A stretch of DNA of 35,366 bases. Source: Pseudomonas sp. BN417. Its GTDB lineage: Bacteria; Pseudomonadota; Gammaproteobacteria; Pseudomonadales; Pseudomonadaceae. A program made the position numbers and the translations under genes. This document shows positions 23,441 through 33,679 of this stretch, piece after piece. The notes below the pieces were generated by a model. The model had not been told where the DNA came from and ran no database searches. It was given only the letters and a program-made list of their open reading frames with translations. The DNA is taken from contig NZ_SSOJ01000133.1 in assembly GCF_029871205.1 (NCBI RefSeq), positions 1 to 35,366 on the forward strand, in the 5' to 3' direction. Every line of letters starts with the position of its first letter. Position 1 is the stretch's first letter.

Positions 23441-24772
23441 TTACTCCGCCGCCGGCTTCTTGCGCTTGAGCGGCGCCATGCCGTCGCTGCTGACCACGCG
23501 CGACTCTTCGCGCGGCTTGCTCGGCCGGCGCTTGGGTGCGGCGGCCTTGGCGGTGGTCTTCTTGTCGCCCTTCTTGTCGGTCTTTTTCTTCTTGGCACCG
23601 GCGGCCTTGCCGGAGGCCTTGACCTTCTTCGGGCCGGTGTAGGTGCCCTTGAGCTCCTTGATGGTGCGGCGCTCGAAGCTCTGCTTGAGGTAGCGCTCGA
23701 TGCTCGACATCAGGTTCCAGTCGTTGTGGCAGATCAGCGAGATCGCCAGGCCTTCGCCACCGGCACGGCCAGTGCGGCCGATGCGGTGAAGGTACTCGTC
23801 GCCCGAGCGCGGCATGTCGAAGTTGATCACCAGGTCCAGGCCTTCGATATCCAGGCCGCGGGCGGCGACGTCGGTGGCCACCAGCACCTTGGTGCCGCCC
23901 TGGCGCACCCGCTCGATGGCCAGCTTGCGGTCCTTCTGGTCCTTGTCGCCATGGAGCACGAAGGCCTTGTAGCCGCCGGCCACCAGGTGGCCGTAGAGGC
24001 GGTCGGCCTGGACGCGGGTGTTGGTGAAGATGATCGCCTTCTGGTAGGTCTCGTTGGCCAGCAGCCAGCGCGCCAGCTGCTCCTTGTGCTCGACATGGTC
24101 GGCCGTGATGATCTGCTGGCGGGTGCCCTCGTTGAGCTGGTCGACGCTGTTCAGGCGCAGGTGCAGCGGGTCGCGCAGCACCTTGGCGGCCACGTCACGC
24201 AGGGCCGCGCCGCCGGTGGTGGCGGAGAACAGCAGGGTCTGTTCGCGATTGGCGCAGAGTTCGGTGATGCGCTGCATGTCCTCGGCGAAACCCATGTCGA
24301 GCATGCGGTCGGCCTCGTCCAGCACCAGTACTTCCACTTCGCGCAGGTCCAGGCTGGCGGCATTGAGGTGCTCGATCAGGCGGCCGGGTGTGGCCACCAG
24401 CACGTCGGGCAGCTTGCGCAGCAGCGCCGCCTGCTCCTTGAAGTCCTCGCCGCCGGTGACGATGCCGGACTTGATGAAGGTGAACTGGGAGAAGCGCTCC
24501 ACTTCCTTCAGGGTCTGCTGGGCCAGTTCGCGAGTCGGCAGCAGGATCAGCGAGCGGATGCGCACCCGCGGCTTGGCTTCGCCGATCAGGCGGTTCAACA
24601 GCGGCAGGACGAAGGCGGCAGTCTTGCCGCTGCCGGTCTGGGCGGTCACCCGCAGGTCGCGCCCTTCCAGGGCCGGCGGGATAGCCGCCGCCTGCACCGG
24701 GGTCGGCTCGACGAAATTCAGTTCGGCAACGGCCTTGAGCAGACGTTCGTGCAGGGCGAATTGGGAAAACAC
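23441..24772 (-). CDS. DEAD-box RNA helicase (SrmB-like)
   Basis: A 443-residue ATP-dependent RNA helicase. Motifs: Q motif near 22-27 (PTPVQ), Walker A AQTGSGKT (44-51), PTRELA (79-84), DEAD (152-155), SAT (183-185), VATDVAARGLDI (298-309) and HRIGRTGR (329-336). A basic Lys/Ala-rich tail from about residue 375 would help bind RNA. Its opening and compact tail are closest to SrmB, which acts in large-subunit ribosome assembly, but RhlE-type function is possible. It is translationally coupled to the downstream DUF1294 gene. Confidence 0.94.
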   Translation of the reverse strand: MFSQFALHERLLKAVAELNFVEPTPVQAAAIPPALEGRDLRVTAQTGSGKTAAFVLPLLNRLIGEAKPRVRIRSLILLPTRELAQQTLKEVERFSQFTFIKSGIVTGGEDFKEQAALLRKLPDVLVATPGRLIEHLNAASLDLREVEVLVLDEADRMLDMGFAEDMQRITELCANREQTLLFSATTGGAALRDVAAKVLRDPLHLRLNSVDQLNEGTRQQIITADHVEHKEQLARWLLANETYQKAIIFTNTRVQADRLYGHLVAGGYKAFVLHGDKDQKDRKLAIERVRQGGTKVLVATDVAARGLDIEGLDLVINFDMPRSGDEYLHRIGRTGRAGGEGLAISLICHNDWNLMSSIERYLKQSFERRTIKELKGTYTGPKKVKASGKAAGAKKKKTDKKGDKKTTAKAAAPKRRPSKPREESRVVSSDGMAPLKRKKPAAE

Positions 24773-24909
24773 AGGACTACCTCGATCGAAAGCGTAAACA
24801 GCTGCATAGGTTACCCGGACTCGCAGCCGAACGCCCGATTTACGTGCGACACGGCGACGGAATCCGCGAGCGGGTATACGCTCACACCTGCCATTCCAGG
24901 AACCCCATC

Positions 24910-25455
24910 ATGAGTGCGGCCCTCATCTATTACGTCGCTGCCAGCCTCGACGGCTACATAGCCCGTCCGGATGGCCGCGTGGACTGGTTGAAACCGATCG
25001 AGGAAGCCGGGGACGACCATGGCTACCAGGCTTTCTACGACAGCATCGACTGCCTGCTGATGGGCCGGGTGACCTACGAAACCATCCTGGCCTTCGGTGG
25101 TGCCTGGCCCTACCCCGGCAAACCCTGCACCGTGCTGACTCGCGGCGACCCGCCGCGCGCCGCCGCGGAAGTGCAAATCAGCCACGACACCCCGGCCCAG
25201 GCCATCGACCAACTGGCCGCCGCCGGCTGCAAGCGCATCTGGCTGGTCGGGGGTAGCTCGCTGGCGGGGACCTGCTACTCTGCCGGCCTGCTCAACGAGC
25301 TGGTGGTCAGCTTCATCCCGCACCTGCTGGGCGCCGGTATCCCGATGTTCGCCACTGGCCTCGAACGTCGCCTCCAGCTCCGCGAACAACGCAGCTTCCC
25401 CACCGGCGTGGTGCAGCTGCATTACCAACTCCTGCCCGATACCGAGACCGCATGA
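24910..25455 (+). CDS. Dihydrofolate reductase-like (RibD C-terminal) protein
   Basis: A 181-residue protein of the DHFR/RibD_C fold. It begins IYYVAASLDGYIARPDGRVDWL and has CLLMGRVTYETI and IWLVGGSSLAG, the standard cofactor-binding blocks. It is distinct from true FolA. AGGA precedes the ATG. Its stop overlaps the start of the Nudix gene by 4 bp (ATGA), so the two form an operon. The reaction is unknown; a role in reducing or repairing a small heterocycle is possible. Confidence 0.88.
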   Translation: MSAALIYYVAASLDGYIARPDGRVDWLKPIEEAGDDHGYQAFYDSIDCLLMGRVTYETILAFGGAWPYPGKPCTVLTRGDPPRAAAEVQISHDTPAQAIDQLAAAGCKRIWLVGGSSLAGTCYSAGLLNELVVSFIPHLLGAGIPMFATGLERRLQLREQRSFPTGVVQLHYQLLPDTETA

Positions 25456-25847
25456 CCACCCTGAATATCGCCGCCGCCTGCCTGCTCGACCCGCATGATC
25501 GTCTACTGCTGGTGCGCAAGCGCGGCACCCGGGCGCTGATGCTGCCCGGCGGCAAGCGCGAAGCCGGCGAAAGCCCGCTCGAAGCCCTGCAACGTGAACT
25601 TTGGGAAGAACTCCAGCTGCGCCTGGAGGGCCCGGCCCTCAAGCCCCTCGGCCGCTTTCGCGCGCCGGCCGCCAACGAGGCGGACACCTGGGTGGATGCC
25701 GATATCTTCGTCGCCCGCCTGCCCCATGCGGTGGAAGCAGCGGCCGAGCTGGAAGAGCTGGCCTGGCTGGAGCCCGGCGAGCCCCACCCGGAGAATCTCG
25801 CCCCGCTGTTGCGGGACCACGTGCTGCCAGCCCTGGCCGATCGTTGA
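25452..25847 (+). CDS. Nudix hydrolase
   Basis: A 131-residue pyrophosphohydrolase. The Nudix box is at 34-56 (GKREAGESPLEALQ, then RELWEELQL). The metal-binding REL-x-EE core is intact, but the conserved Gly after EE-x is Gln here. The N-terminal IAAACLLDPHDRLLLVRKRG is typical of MutT-type house-cleaning enzymes. It overlaps the upstream DHFR-like gene by 4 bp and is probably translationally coupled. The substrate is unknown. Confidence 0.92.
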   Translation: MTTLNIAAACLLDPHDRLLLVRKRGTRALMLPGGKREAGESPLEALQRELWEELQLRLEGPALKPLGRFRAPAANEADTWVDADIFVARLPHAVEAAAELEELAWLEPGEPHPENLAPLLRDHVLPALADR

Positions 25848-25857
25848 AAACTGCCGG

Positions 25858-26754
25858 CTAGAACCCCTTCCGGGCCTGCTTGCGCAGCAGCATGGCGCTG
25901 TCCCAGCCGATCAATAGCACCGCCAGCCAGATGGGCAGGTAGGTCCAAAGCTGGGCGGGGTTGAAGGCCTCGCCCAGGAAGGCCACCGCCACCGCGAACA
26001 GCAGCACCGGCTCCACATAGCTGAGGATGCCGAACAGCCCCAGGGGCAGCAGCCGGCTGGACGCCATCATCGCGGCGAAAGCCAGGGTGCCCAGCAGCCC
26101 CAGGCCGGGAATCAGCCACCAGAGCTGCGGCGAATCGCTGAATGCCCCCGGCGGTGAGAAGCTGAGGATCAGCCAGATGGCCAGGGGTGCGAGTACCGCC
26201 ATTTCGAGGATGAAGCCGGACAGCGCGTCCAGCCTCATCCAGCGGCGCAGCATGAAATAGGGTGGATAGCCCAGGGCGGTGACCAGGGTCAGCCAGGAAA
26301 AGGCGCGGGTCAGCCAAAGCTCATGGAGCACGCCCAACACCGCGCAGCAAACCGCCAGCAGTTGCAAGGGCCGCAGGCGTTCGCCATAGAACACTTTCCC
26401 GGCCATCACCATCGCCAGGGGCAGCAGGAAGTAGCCGAGGGAGACCTCGAGCATCCGTCCCTGCAATGGTGCCCAGAGAAACAGCCCCCACTGCAGGCCG
26501 ATCAGCAGCGCCGACAGCGGCAGGGCCGCCAGCAGCAGCGGTTCGCGCCGCAGCCGTCCGAGCGCCGTGACGAAGACCGGCCACTGGCGCGCCAGCACCA
26601 GCAATAGCAGGACCGCCGGAATCGACCAGAGCACCCGTTGGGCGAATATTTGTACGCCATCCAGCGGCGCCAACTCGCGCACATAACCGGGCATCAGGGC
26701 AAACAGGACCGACGCTGTCAGGGACAGCGCGACACCACGACCTGACAGCCTCAT
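25858..26754 (-). CDS. rarD: EamA-family transporter RarD
   Basis: A 298-residue inner-membrane protein with about ten helices. The opening GVALSLTASVLFALMPGYV, then LDGVQIFAQRVLWSIP, NWGLF-like LQWGLFLWAP, GYFLLPL and FGERLRPLQ-like YGERLRPLQ mark the RarD subgroup of DMT exporters. The ATG at 26754 follows GAGGCGGCC; the frame is open to 26913 but the extension is not transporter-like. It is convergent with the Nudix gene, with 10 bp between stops. The exported substrate is not established. Confidence 0.88.
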   Translation of the reverse strand: MRLSGRGVALSLTASVLFALMPGYVRELAPLDGVQIFAQRVLWSIPAVLLLLVLARQWPVFVTALGRLRREPLLLAALPLSALLIGLQWGLFLWAPLQGRMLEVSLGYFLLPLAMVMAGKVFYGERLRPLQLLAVCCAVLGVLHELWLTRAFSWLTLVTALGYPPYFMLRRWMRLDALSGFILEMAVLAPLAIWLILSFSPPGAFSDSPQLWWLIPGLGLLGTLAFAAMMASSRLLPLGLFGILSYVEPVLLFAVAVAFLGEAFNPAQLWTYLPIWLAVLLIGWDSAMLLRKQARKGF

Positions 26755-26936
26755 GGCCGCCTCGGTGTGCAGGAAAGGGAATGGAGCGAAATCATCTCGA
26801 GCCTCGCAAAGCAGCCGGCGAACATACGCCTTCCTTGCCGCGAGCGAAAGCTTAACAAGGGCAATTGCTGACCACCCGGACAGGGCCGTCGCCGGCATTG
26901 CCGAAAACGGCATTACTTCCTCGCTAGCAAAGACCT

Positions 26937-26979
26937 TGTAGGGGGGAATTCATTCGCCAAGCAGGCCGCAGGTCTGCCC
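26937..26979. repeat. GGGGGAATTCATTCGCC element, copy 1
   Basis: A 43-bp unit with a GAATTCATTC palindromic core followed by CAAGCAGGCCGCAGGTCTGCC. It is about 80 percent identical by eye to the copy at 27076-27118, in the same orientation. Such elements are, from memory, common between pseudomonad genes. Confidence 0.6.
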
Positions 26980-27075
26980 TTCGAACTTCCGCGTGGCTCA
27001 GGCATCCCTCTCCCCAGCCCTCTCCCAGAGGGAGAGGGGGCCGCTCGTGCAGGAGGCTCGACCGCTGCGCTTTTC

Positions 27076-27118
27076 CTGTGGGGGCGAATTCATTCGCGAA
27101 GCGGGACGCAGTCCTGCC
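27076..27118. repeat. GGGGCGAATTCATTCGCG element, copy 2
   Basis: Second copy of the repeat at 26937-26979, with a complete GCGAATTCATTCGC dyad. A shorter relative occurs at 8223-8243. Confidence 0.6.
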
Positions 27119-27135
27119 ATTCCAACCCCAGGCAT

Positions 27136-27166
27136 AAAAAAACCCGGTCTGATTCCGGACCGGGTT
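27136..27166 (-). terminator. Rho-independent terminator of the azoreductase gene
   Basis: AACCCGGTC (27141-27149) pairs with GACCGGGTT (27158-27166). On the minus strand the stem is followed by seven T. It lies 55 bp past the azoreductase stop. Confidence 0.9.
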
Positions 27167-27221
27167 GGCGGGTGCGCTCAAGGAGCCATGGCGCACCAAA
27201 GAGAAGCTGCGGAGCCGCGGG

Positions 27222-27821
27222 TCAGGCGACCCTGGCCAGCTGGGCCTTGGCCGAGGCCAGGCCTTTTTCCTGGAACTCGTCGCCCATGTTCAGGCCTTCG
27301 GCGTGGATGAAGGTCACGTCATGGATACCGATGAAGCCCATGGCCTGGCGCAGGTAGGGCTCCTGATGGTCGAGCGGGCCGCCGGAGTAGATGCCGCCGC
27401 GGGCGGTCAGGATGAAGGCGCGCTTGCCGGTGAGCAGGCCTTTCGGGCCGGTTTCGGTGTACTTGAAGGTGACGCCGGCGCGCAGCACGTGGTCGAGCCA
27501 GGATTTCAGGGTGCTGGGAATGGCGAAGTTGTACATGGGTGCGGCCAGGACCAGCACGTCGGCGGCCAGCAGCTCTTCGGTGAGCAGGTTGGAGCGTTGC
27601 AGAGCGCCCTTCTCGCTCGCGCTCTGCTGGTCGGCGGGCTTCATCCAGCCCCCCAGCAGGTCGGCATCGAGGTGCGGCACCTGGTCGACGGCGAGGTCGC
27701 GGACCTGGATCTCATCGGCCGGGTGGGCGCTCTGCCACTGGACGATGAAGTCCTGGGTCAGTTGGCGGGACACGGAACCTTGCTGGCGGGCGCTGCTTTC
27801 AATGACGAGTACGCGGGACAT
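27222..27821 (-). CDS. azoR: FMN-dependent NADH-azoreductase
   Basis: A 199-residue flavodoxin-fold enzyme that reduces azo dyes and quinones with NAD(P)H. The N-terminal RVLVIESSARQQGSVSRQL binds FMN phosphate. APMYNFAIPSTLKSWLDHV and TARGGIYSGG are family signatures. The ATG at 27821 is chosen over 27836 because GGAGGT lies 7-8 nt upstream. The gene is monocistronic with its own terminator. The physiological role is probably quinone detoxification. Confidence 0.93.
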   Translation of the reverse strand: MSRVLVIESSARQQGSVSRQLTQDFIVQWQSAHPADEIQVRDLAVDQVPHLDADLLGGWMKPADQQSASEKGALQRSNLLTEELLAADVLVLAAPMYNFAIPSTLKSWLDHVLRAGVTFKYTETGPKGLLTGKRAFILTARGGIYSGGPLDHQEPYLRQAMGFIGIHDVTFIHAEGLNMGDEFQEKGLASAKAQLARVA

Positions 27822-27982
27822 GTGGGCTACCTCCATCGGGGGTTGTTGTGCGTCGATGGAGCGCAGATTAGGTCGTCACATATCGATAAAAAAGCGTAAA
27901 TATCCGCTACAAAGTATCAAGAAAGTTGATTTGTACCAGGCAGGGCACTAGGCTGGTTCCTGTGCCCGGAATCGTCCGCGAA

Positions 27983-28297
27983 CTACTTGGGATTGCAGGT
28001 CAGCTTGATCCGCAACTTGATCACCGCGCGGTTGAAATTGGACGTCAGGTAAGCGCTCTTGCCGCCCTCGATGATCGCCTTGCGCACCTTCGGGGTTTCC
28101 GGTCCGTTGACGAATACGGCCTTGCACTCGGCGGTGGCTTCGCCGAGGTTGCGGATATTGATGGCGGCCAGGTTATCGCTGATGTCGGTGGTGTCGTAGG
28201 TGATCTCGGCGCCGTTGTACTGCTTCTCCACTTCGATCGGGTAGGCGAAGGCCAAGGTGGGCAGCAGGGCGAACAAGGCACAGCACAGTTTTTTCAT
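27983..28297 (-). CDS. Small exported protein of unknown function
   Basis: A 104-residue protein. The signal peptide MKKLCCALFALLPTLAFA (1-18) is followed by a beta-rich domain starting YPIEVEKQYNGAEITYDTTD. Two cysteines in the mature part (ECKAVF and LTCNPK) could form a disulfide. GGAGAACGTCC precedes the ATG. It is transcribed away from the LysR gene at 28407, 109 bp apart. I do not recognise a family with certainty. Confidence 0.8.
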   Translation of the reverse strand: MKKLCCALFALLPTLAFAYPIEVEKQYNGAEITYDTTDISDNLAAINIRNLGEATAECKAVFVNGPETPKVRKAIIEGGKSAYLTSNFNRAVIKLRIKLTCNPK

Positions 28298-28406
28298 GGA
28301 CGTTCTCCAGTGCAGAGAACGCCAGCTTAACAGAGCGCCGCAAGCGGAATCAGCGCCATGGGTGCGCGCAATTCGCCGGCAGGAGCAGCTAGAGGAGCAG
28401 CAGAGC

Positions 28407-29333
28407 ATGAAAGCCCCGCGCGTAACCCTGGACCAGTGGCGAACCCTCCAGGCGGTGGTGGACCACGGCGGCTTCGCCCAGGCGGCCGAAGCCACCCACC
28501 GCTCGCAATCCTCGGTGAGCTACACGGTCGCGCGCATGCAGGAACAGCTCGGCGTGCCCCTGCTGCGCATCGAAGGCCGCAAGGCGGTGCTGACCGAGGC
28601 CGGCGAGGTGCTGCTGCGCCGCTCGCGGCAGCTGGTCAAGCAGGCCAGCCAGTTGGAGGATCTGGCCCACCACATGGAACAGGGCTGGGAAGCCGAGGTG
28701 CGCCTGGTGGTGGATGCCGCCTATCCCAATGCCCGCCTGGTGCGCGCCCTCTCCGCCTTCATGCCGCAGAGCCGCGGCTGCCGCGTGCGCCTGCGCGAGG
28801 AGGTGCTGTCCGGCGTCGAGGAAGTATTGCTGGAGGGCTCGGCGGACCTCGCCATCACCGGCCTGGACATCCAGGGCTACCTGGGCGCCGGGCTCTGCTC
28901 GGTGGAGTTCATCGCCGTCGCCCACCCCGACCACCCGCTGCATCGCCTGCAGCGCCAGCTCAGCTTCCAGGATCTGGAAAGCCAGCTGCAGGTGGTGATC
29001 CGCGACACCGGCCGCACCCAGCCACGCAATGTCGGCTGGCTCGGCGCCGAGCAACGCTGGACAGTGGGCAGCCTGTCCACCGCCGCCAACTTCGTCAGCA
29101 GCGGCCTGGGCTTCGCCTGGCTGCCGCGCCACCTGATCGAACGCGAACTCAAGGACGGACAGCTCAAGCCCCTACCCCTGGAACAGGGCGGCAGCCGGCA
29201 CCCCTCCTTCTATCTCTATGCCAACAAGGAAAAGGGCCTGGGCCCGGCCTCGCAGATCCTGGTCGAACTGATCAAGACCTTCGACTCCGCGCCCCTGGAT
29301 GCCCCCTTCGCGGCGCCCATTTCCAGCGCCTGA
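28407..29333 (+). CDS. LysR-family transcriptional regulator
   Basis: LTTR of 308 residues. The N-terminal helix-turn-helix is VTLDQWRTLQAVVDHGGFAQ then HRSQSSVSYTVARMQ; the effector domain covers about 95-295. The ATG at 28407 lies after AGAGGAGCAGCAGAGC. It is divergent from the small exported protein gene and 13 bp upstream of the alpha/beta hydrolase on the same strand, so it may lead that operon. The target is not evident. Confidence 0.9.
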   Translation: MKAPRVTLDQWRTLQAVVDHGGFAQAAEATHRSQSSVSYTVARMQEQLGVPLLRIEGRKAVLTEAGEVLLRRSRQLVKQASQLEDLAHHMEQGWEAEVRLVVDAAYPNARLVRALSAFMPQSRGCRVRLREEVLSGVEEVLLEGSADLAITGLDIQGYLGAGLCSVEFIAVAHPDHPLHRLQRQLSFQDLESQLQVVIRDTGRTQPRNVGWLGAEQRWTVGSLSTAANFVSSGLGFAWLPRHLIERELKDGQLKPLPLEQGGSRHPSFYLYANKEKGLGPASQILVELIKTFDSAPLDAPFAAPISSA

Positions 29334-29346
29334 CAGGAGGTCATGC

Positions 29347-30156
29347 ATGTCCTACTTCGAAAACGACGGCTGTCAGCTTCATTACGAGGACTTCGGCCAC
29401 GGCATGCCGGTGGTGCTGGTGCACGGTCTGGGCTCCAGCACCCGCGACTGGGAATACCAGATCCCGGCGCTTGCCGCCCACTACCGGGTTGTCGCCCTGG
29501 ACGTGCGCGGCCATGGCCGCTCCGACAAGCCCCGTGAGCGCTACAGCATCGCCGCCTTCGCCGATGACGTGGTGGCACTGATCGAGCACCTGGGGCTGAT
29601 CGACGTGCACCTGGTGGGCATCAGCATGGGCGGCATGATCGGCTTCCAGCTGGGCGTCGACCGCCCCGACCTGCTGCGCAGCCTGACCATAGTCAACAGC
29701 GGACCGGAGGTGATCCCCAGGGCCCCGCGTGAATTCCTCGAGATCGCCAAGCGCTGGAGCCTGTCACGCCTGCTCAGCCTGGAGACCATCGCCAAGGGAC
29801 TCGGCCGCCTTCTCTTCCCCTTGCCCGAACAGGCTGACCTGCGGCGCAAGATCGAGGAGCGCTGGCCGCAGAACGACAAGCGTGCCTACCTTGCCTCCCT
29901 CGACGCCATCATCGGCTGGGGAGTTCGCGAACGCGTCGCACGCATCACCTGCCCCACCCTGGTGATCACCGCCGACCACGACTACACCCCCGTGGCGCTC
30001 AAGCGGGTCTATGTGAACGAAATGCCGGACGCGCGGCTGGTGATCATCGAGAATTCCCGCCACGCCACTCCGCTGGACCAACCCGAACGATTCAACACCA
30101 CCCTGCTCGACTTTCTTGCCGAAGTGGAGCGCAACAAGGACCAAACCCCATGCTGA
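29347..30156 (+). CDS. Alpha/beta hydrolase
   Basis: A 269-residue cytosolic hydrolase. The oxyanion HG is in VLVHGLGSS (26-27), the nucleophile Ser93 is in GISMGG, the acid is Asp212 in TADHDYTP, and the catalytic His239 is in SRHATPLD. The layout resembles 3-oxoadipate enol-lactonase-like and esterase enzymes. AGGAGGT precedes the start. The last 7 bp overlap the cyclophilin gene, so they are cotranscribed. The substrate is unknown. Confidence 0.92.
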   Translation: MSYFENDGCQLHYEDFGHGMPVVLVHGLGSSTRDWEYQIPALAAHYRVVALDVRGHGRSDKPRERYSIAAFADDVVALIEHLGLIDVHLVGISMGGMIGFQLGVDRPDLLRSLTIVNSGPEVIPRAPREFLEIAKRWSLSRLLSLETIAKGLGRLLFPLPEQADLRRKIEERWPQNDKRAYLASLDAIIGWGVRERVARITCPTLVITADHDYTPVALKRVYVNEMPDARLVIIENSRHATPLDQPERFNTTLLDFLAEVERNKDQTPC

Positions 30157-30704
30157 AGAAACTCGTCCTGGGCGCCTGCGCCCTGCTCGTCTCCCTCAAC
30201 CTGCTGGCCGCCGACAAACCCCACGTGCTGCTGACCACCAGCGCCGGGGAAATCGAAGTGGAACTGGATGCCGACAAGGCCCCGATCAGCGTGAAGAACT
30301 TCCTCGAGTACGTGGACGCCGGCTACTACAACGGCACCGTGTTCCACCGCGTCATCCCCGGCTTCATGATCCAGGGCGGCGGCTTCGATACCGACTACGC
30401 CGAGAAGGACACCCGCGAGCCGATCAAGAACGAAGCCGACAACGGTCTGCGCAACGTCCGCGGCACCCTGGCCATGGCCCGCACCCAGGTGGTGGACTCG
30501 GCCACCAGCCAGTTCTTCATCAACCAGAAGGACAACGCCTTCCTCGACCACGGCAGCCGCGATTTCGGCTACGCGGTGTTCGGCAAGGTGGTGCGCGGCA
30601 TGGACGTGGTCGACCAGATCTCCAGCGTGCCCACCGGCAACCGCGGCATGCACCAGAACGTCCCGCTGCAACCGGTACTGATCCTTTCCGCCAAGCGCCT
30701 TTGA
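30150..30704 (+). CDS. ppiA: Periplasmic peptidyl-prolyl cis-trans isomerase (cyclophilin)
   Basis: A 184-residue cyclophilin with a signal peptide (1-20, ending LLA). It catalyses proline isomerisation during folding in the periplasm. The active-site block [14 protein letters not shown], then [17 protein letters not shown] and [15 protein letters not shown], are canonical. It overlaps the upstream hydrolase by 7 bp. A hairpin follows before the ABC exporter gene. Confidence 0.93.
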   Translation: MLKKLVLGACALLVSLNLLAADKPHVLLTTSAGEIEVELDADKAPISVKNFLEYVDAGYYNGTVFHRVIPGFMIQGGGFDTDYAEKDTREPIKNEADNGLRNVRGTLAMARTQVVDSATSQFFINQKDNAFLDHGSRDFGYAVFGKVVRGMDVVDQISSVPTGNRGMHQNVPLQPVLILSAKRL

Positions 30705-30710
30705 GCCCAA

Positions 30711-30733
30711 GGCCCGGGCAGGAAGCCCGGGCC
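30711..30733 (+). terminator. Hairpin after ppiA
   Basis: GGCCCGGGC-AGGAA-GCCCGGGCC is a perfect 9-bp stem 7 nt past the ppiA stop. There is no T-run, so it may only attenuate read-through into the ABC exporter gene. Confidence 0.5.
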
Positions 30734-30758
30734 ACAGGCCCCAACCAGGATGGAGCCC

Positions 30759-32591
<1,833 letters not shown>

Positions 32592-32598
32592 CGCCCCG

Positions 32599-32622
32599 GC
32601 CGCGTCGCACTATCGACGCGGC
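32599..32622 (+). terminator. Hairpin after the ABC exporter
   Basis: GCCGCGTCG-CACTAT-CGACGCGGC is a perfect 9-bp stem starting 8 nt after the ABC exporter stop. It lacks a T-run. Confidence 0.55.
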
Positions 32623-32735
32623 TGATCTCGACTACAAGGCGCTTCGATTTCTGCCAGTCGCGTCCGGCTGGTCATATGGAGCCCGTACCCGGCCTCGCCA
32701 GAGACCGTCATCGGACCCCAGCAGAGGATCAGCCA

Positions 32736-33002
32736 TTGAAGATCGCATCCGTCGTCAGCGCCGTACTTTCCAGCCTCGCCCCCAGCGTGTTCGCCCAGGA
32801 CATCTACCAGGAGCCGGGATCAGGCATTCCCGCCGTCGACTACCACTACGGCATGGAGCTGGACGTGCACCGCGTCCTGAGCCGCACCGACACCTCCCAG
32901 CGCACCGGCGTGGTACCGGTCACCCTGGTCTATGAGGACAGCCAGGGCGAACTGCACAAGATCCGCTTCCTGGAATGGGGCAGCCATACCAGCGCCAGTT
33001 GA
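32736..33002 (+). CDS. DUF2790 exported protein, copy 1
   Basis: An 88-residue protein. The signal peptide runs to about SVFA (20), followed by the DUF2790 pattern VDYHYGMELDVHRVLSRTD, then TGVVPVTLVYEDSQGELHKI and RFLEWG. It starts with TTG at 32736, supported by AGAGGA upstream; an in-frame ATG at 32676 would spoil the signal peptide. It is a paralogue of the gene at 33323. The family is pseudomonad-specific as far as I know and has no defined function. Confidence 0.83.
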   Translation: MKIASVVSAVLSSLAPSVFAQDIYQEPGSGIPAVDYHYGMELDVHRVLSRTDTSQRTGVVPVTLVYEDSQGELHKIRFLEWGSHTSAS

Positions 33003-33322
33003 TCGCCAGGCTCCGGCACCGGCTCCACCGCAGGGTGCGCCGTGCGCACCGCCCTCGGGATCACGACTCCCGACGAGTGGTGCAACGCGCGGCCCCGCCG
33101 GTGGGCGACTCAATGGGGCTGGAATGAGCCCCGCGTAGACCATGAACGAAAAAAATTCAGTATCTGCGACAAACGGTCGCAGCGCCTCAAGCACGGGCGA
33201 TTGCAAGTGGTTAAAAAACGCTCAAAACGGAGGTCGTCGAAGTGGGGGATTGAACTAAACGTTCTCGTCGGGTCACATGAAGTCCCTTGTTAGCGAAAAC
33301 CCAACAGAGGAATACAAGCCTT
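33003..33322. other. Gap between the two DUF2790 genes
   Basis: No gene is supported. The gap holds a single arm of the GTAGGGTGCGCC repeat (33030-33051, here beginning GCAGGGTGCGCCGTGCGCAC). It also holds an AT-rich segment with the perfect hairpin CTGCGAC-AAACG-GTCGCAG at 33164-33182. The promoter of the second DUF2790 gene should lie in the last 150 bp. Confidence 0.5.
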
Positions 33323-33679
33323 ATGAAAATGGCCTCGGTTGTCAGCGCCCTGCTCTCCAGCCTCGCGCCCAGCGTATTCGCCCAGGATGGCATTCAGAAT
33401 CAGAACCACAGCGCCGCCCTGCCGGCCGTGGACTACCACTACGGAATGGACGTCGATATCCAGAAGGTGCTGCACCGCACCGACACCTCCGACAAGACAG
33501 GCGTCGTGCCGGTCACCCTCGTCTACGAAGACAGCGAAGGTGAAGTGCGCAAGCTTCGCTTCCTCGAATGGGGCGGCACCACGGCTGACGGCACCCTCGC
33601 CAGCCAGATCGAAGCTGCCACCGCTGACGTTACCCTTGCCAGCCAGACCGACATTACCCCTGACGGCCAGATCGGCTGA
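33323..33679 (+). CDS. DUF2790 exported protein, copy 2, with C-terminal extension
   Basis: A 118-residue paralogue of the upstream DUF2790 gene. The signal peptides are almost identical (MKMASVVSALLSSLAPSVFA), and the core VDYHYGMDVDIQKVLHRTD and TGVVPVTLVYEDSEGE are shared. After FLEWGG it carries an extra tail of about 30 residues rich in Thr, Ala and Asp, with a repeated TLASQ motif. AGAGGA lies about 11 nt upstream of the ATG. The stop codon abuts that of the convergent FemAB-like gene. Confidence 0.85.
   Translation: MKMASVVSALLSSLAPSVFAQDGIQNQNHSAALPAVDYHYGMDVDIQKVLHRTDTSDKTGVVPVTLVYEDSEGEVRKLRFLEWGGTTADGTLASQIEAATADVTLASQTDITPDGQIG

Larger units (their letters stand above)
26755..27135. 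other. Gene-free gap with repeats
   Basis: No gene is supported between rarD and the azoreductase terminator. The first part (26755-26930) should hold the rarD promoter. Two related 43-bp repeats flank a CTCTCCCAGAGGGAGAG hairpin near 27021-27037; each is listed separately. Confidence 0.6.

Noticed and set aside
23111-24913. A 600-codon open frame on the plus strand across the helicase
   Set aside because: It is antisense to an unambiguous DEAD-box helicase and lacks any recognisable domain.
33042-33293. An 83-codon open frame between the two DUF2790 genes
   Set aside because: It begins inside a repeat arm, lacks a ribosome site and resembles no protein family.
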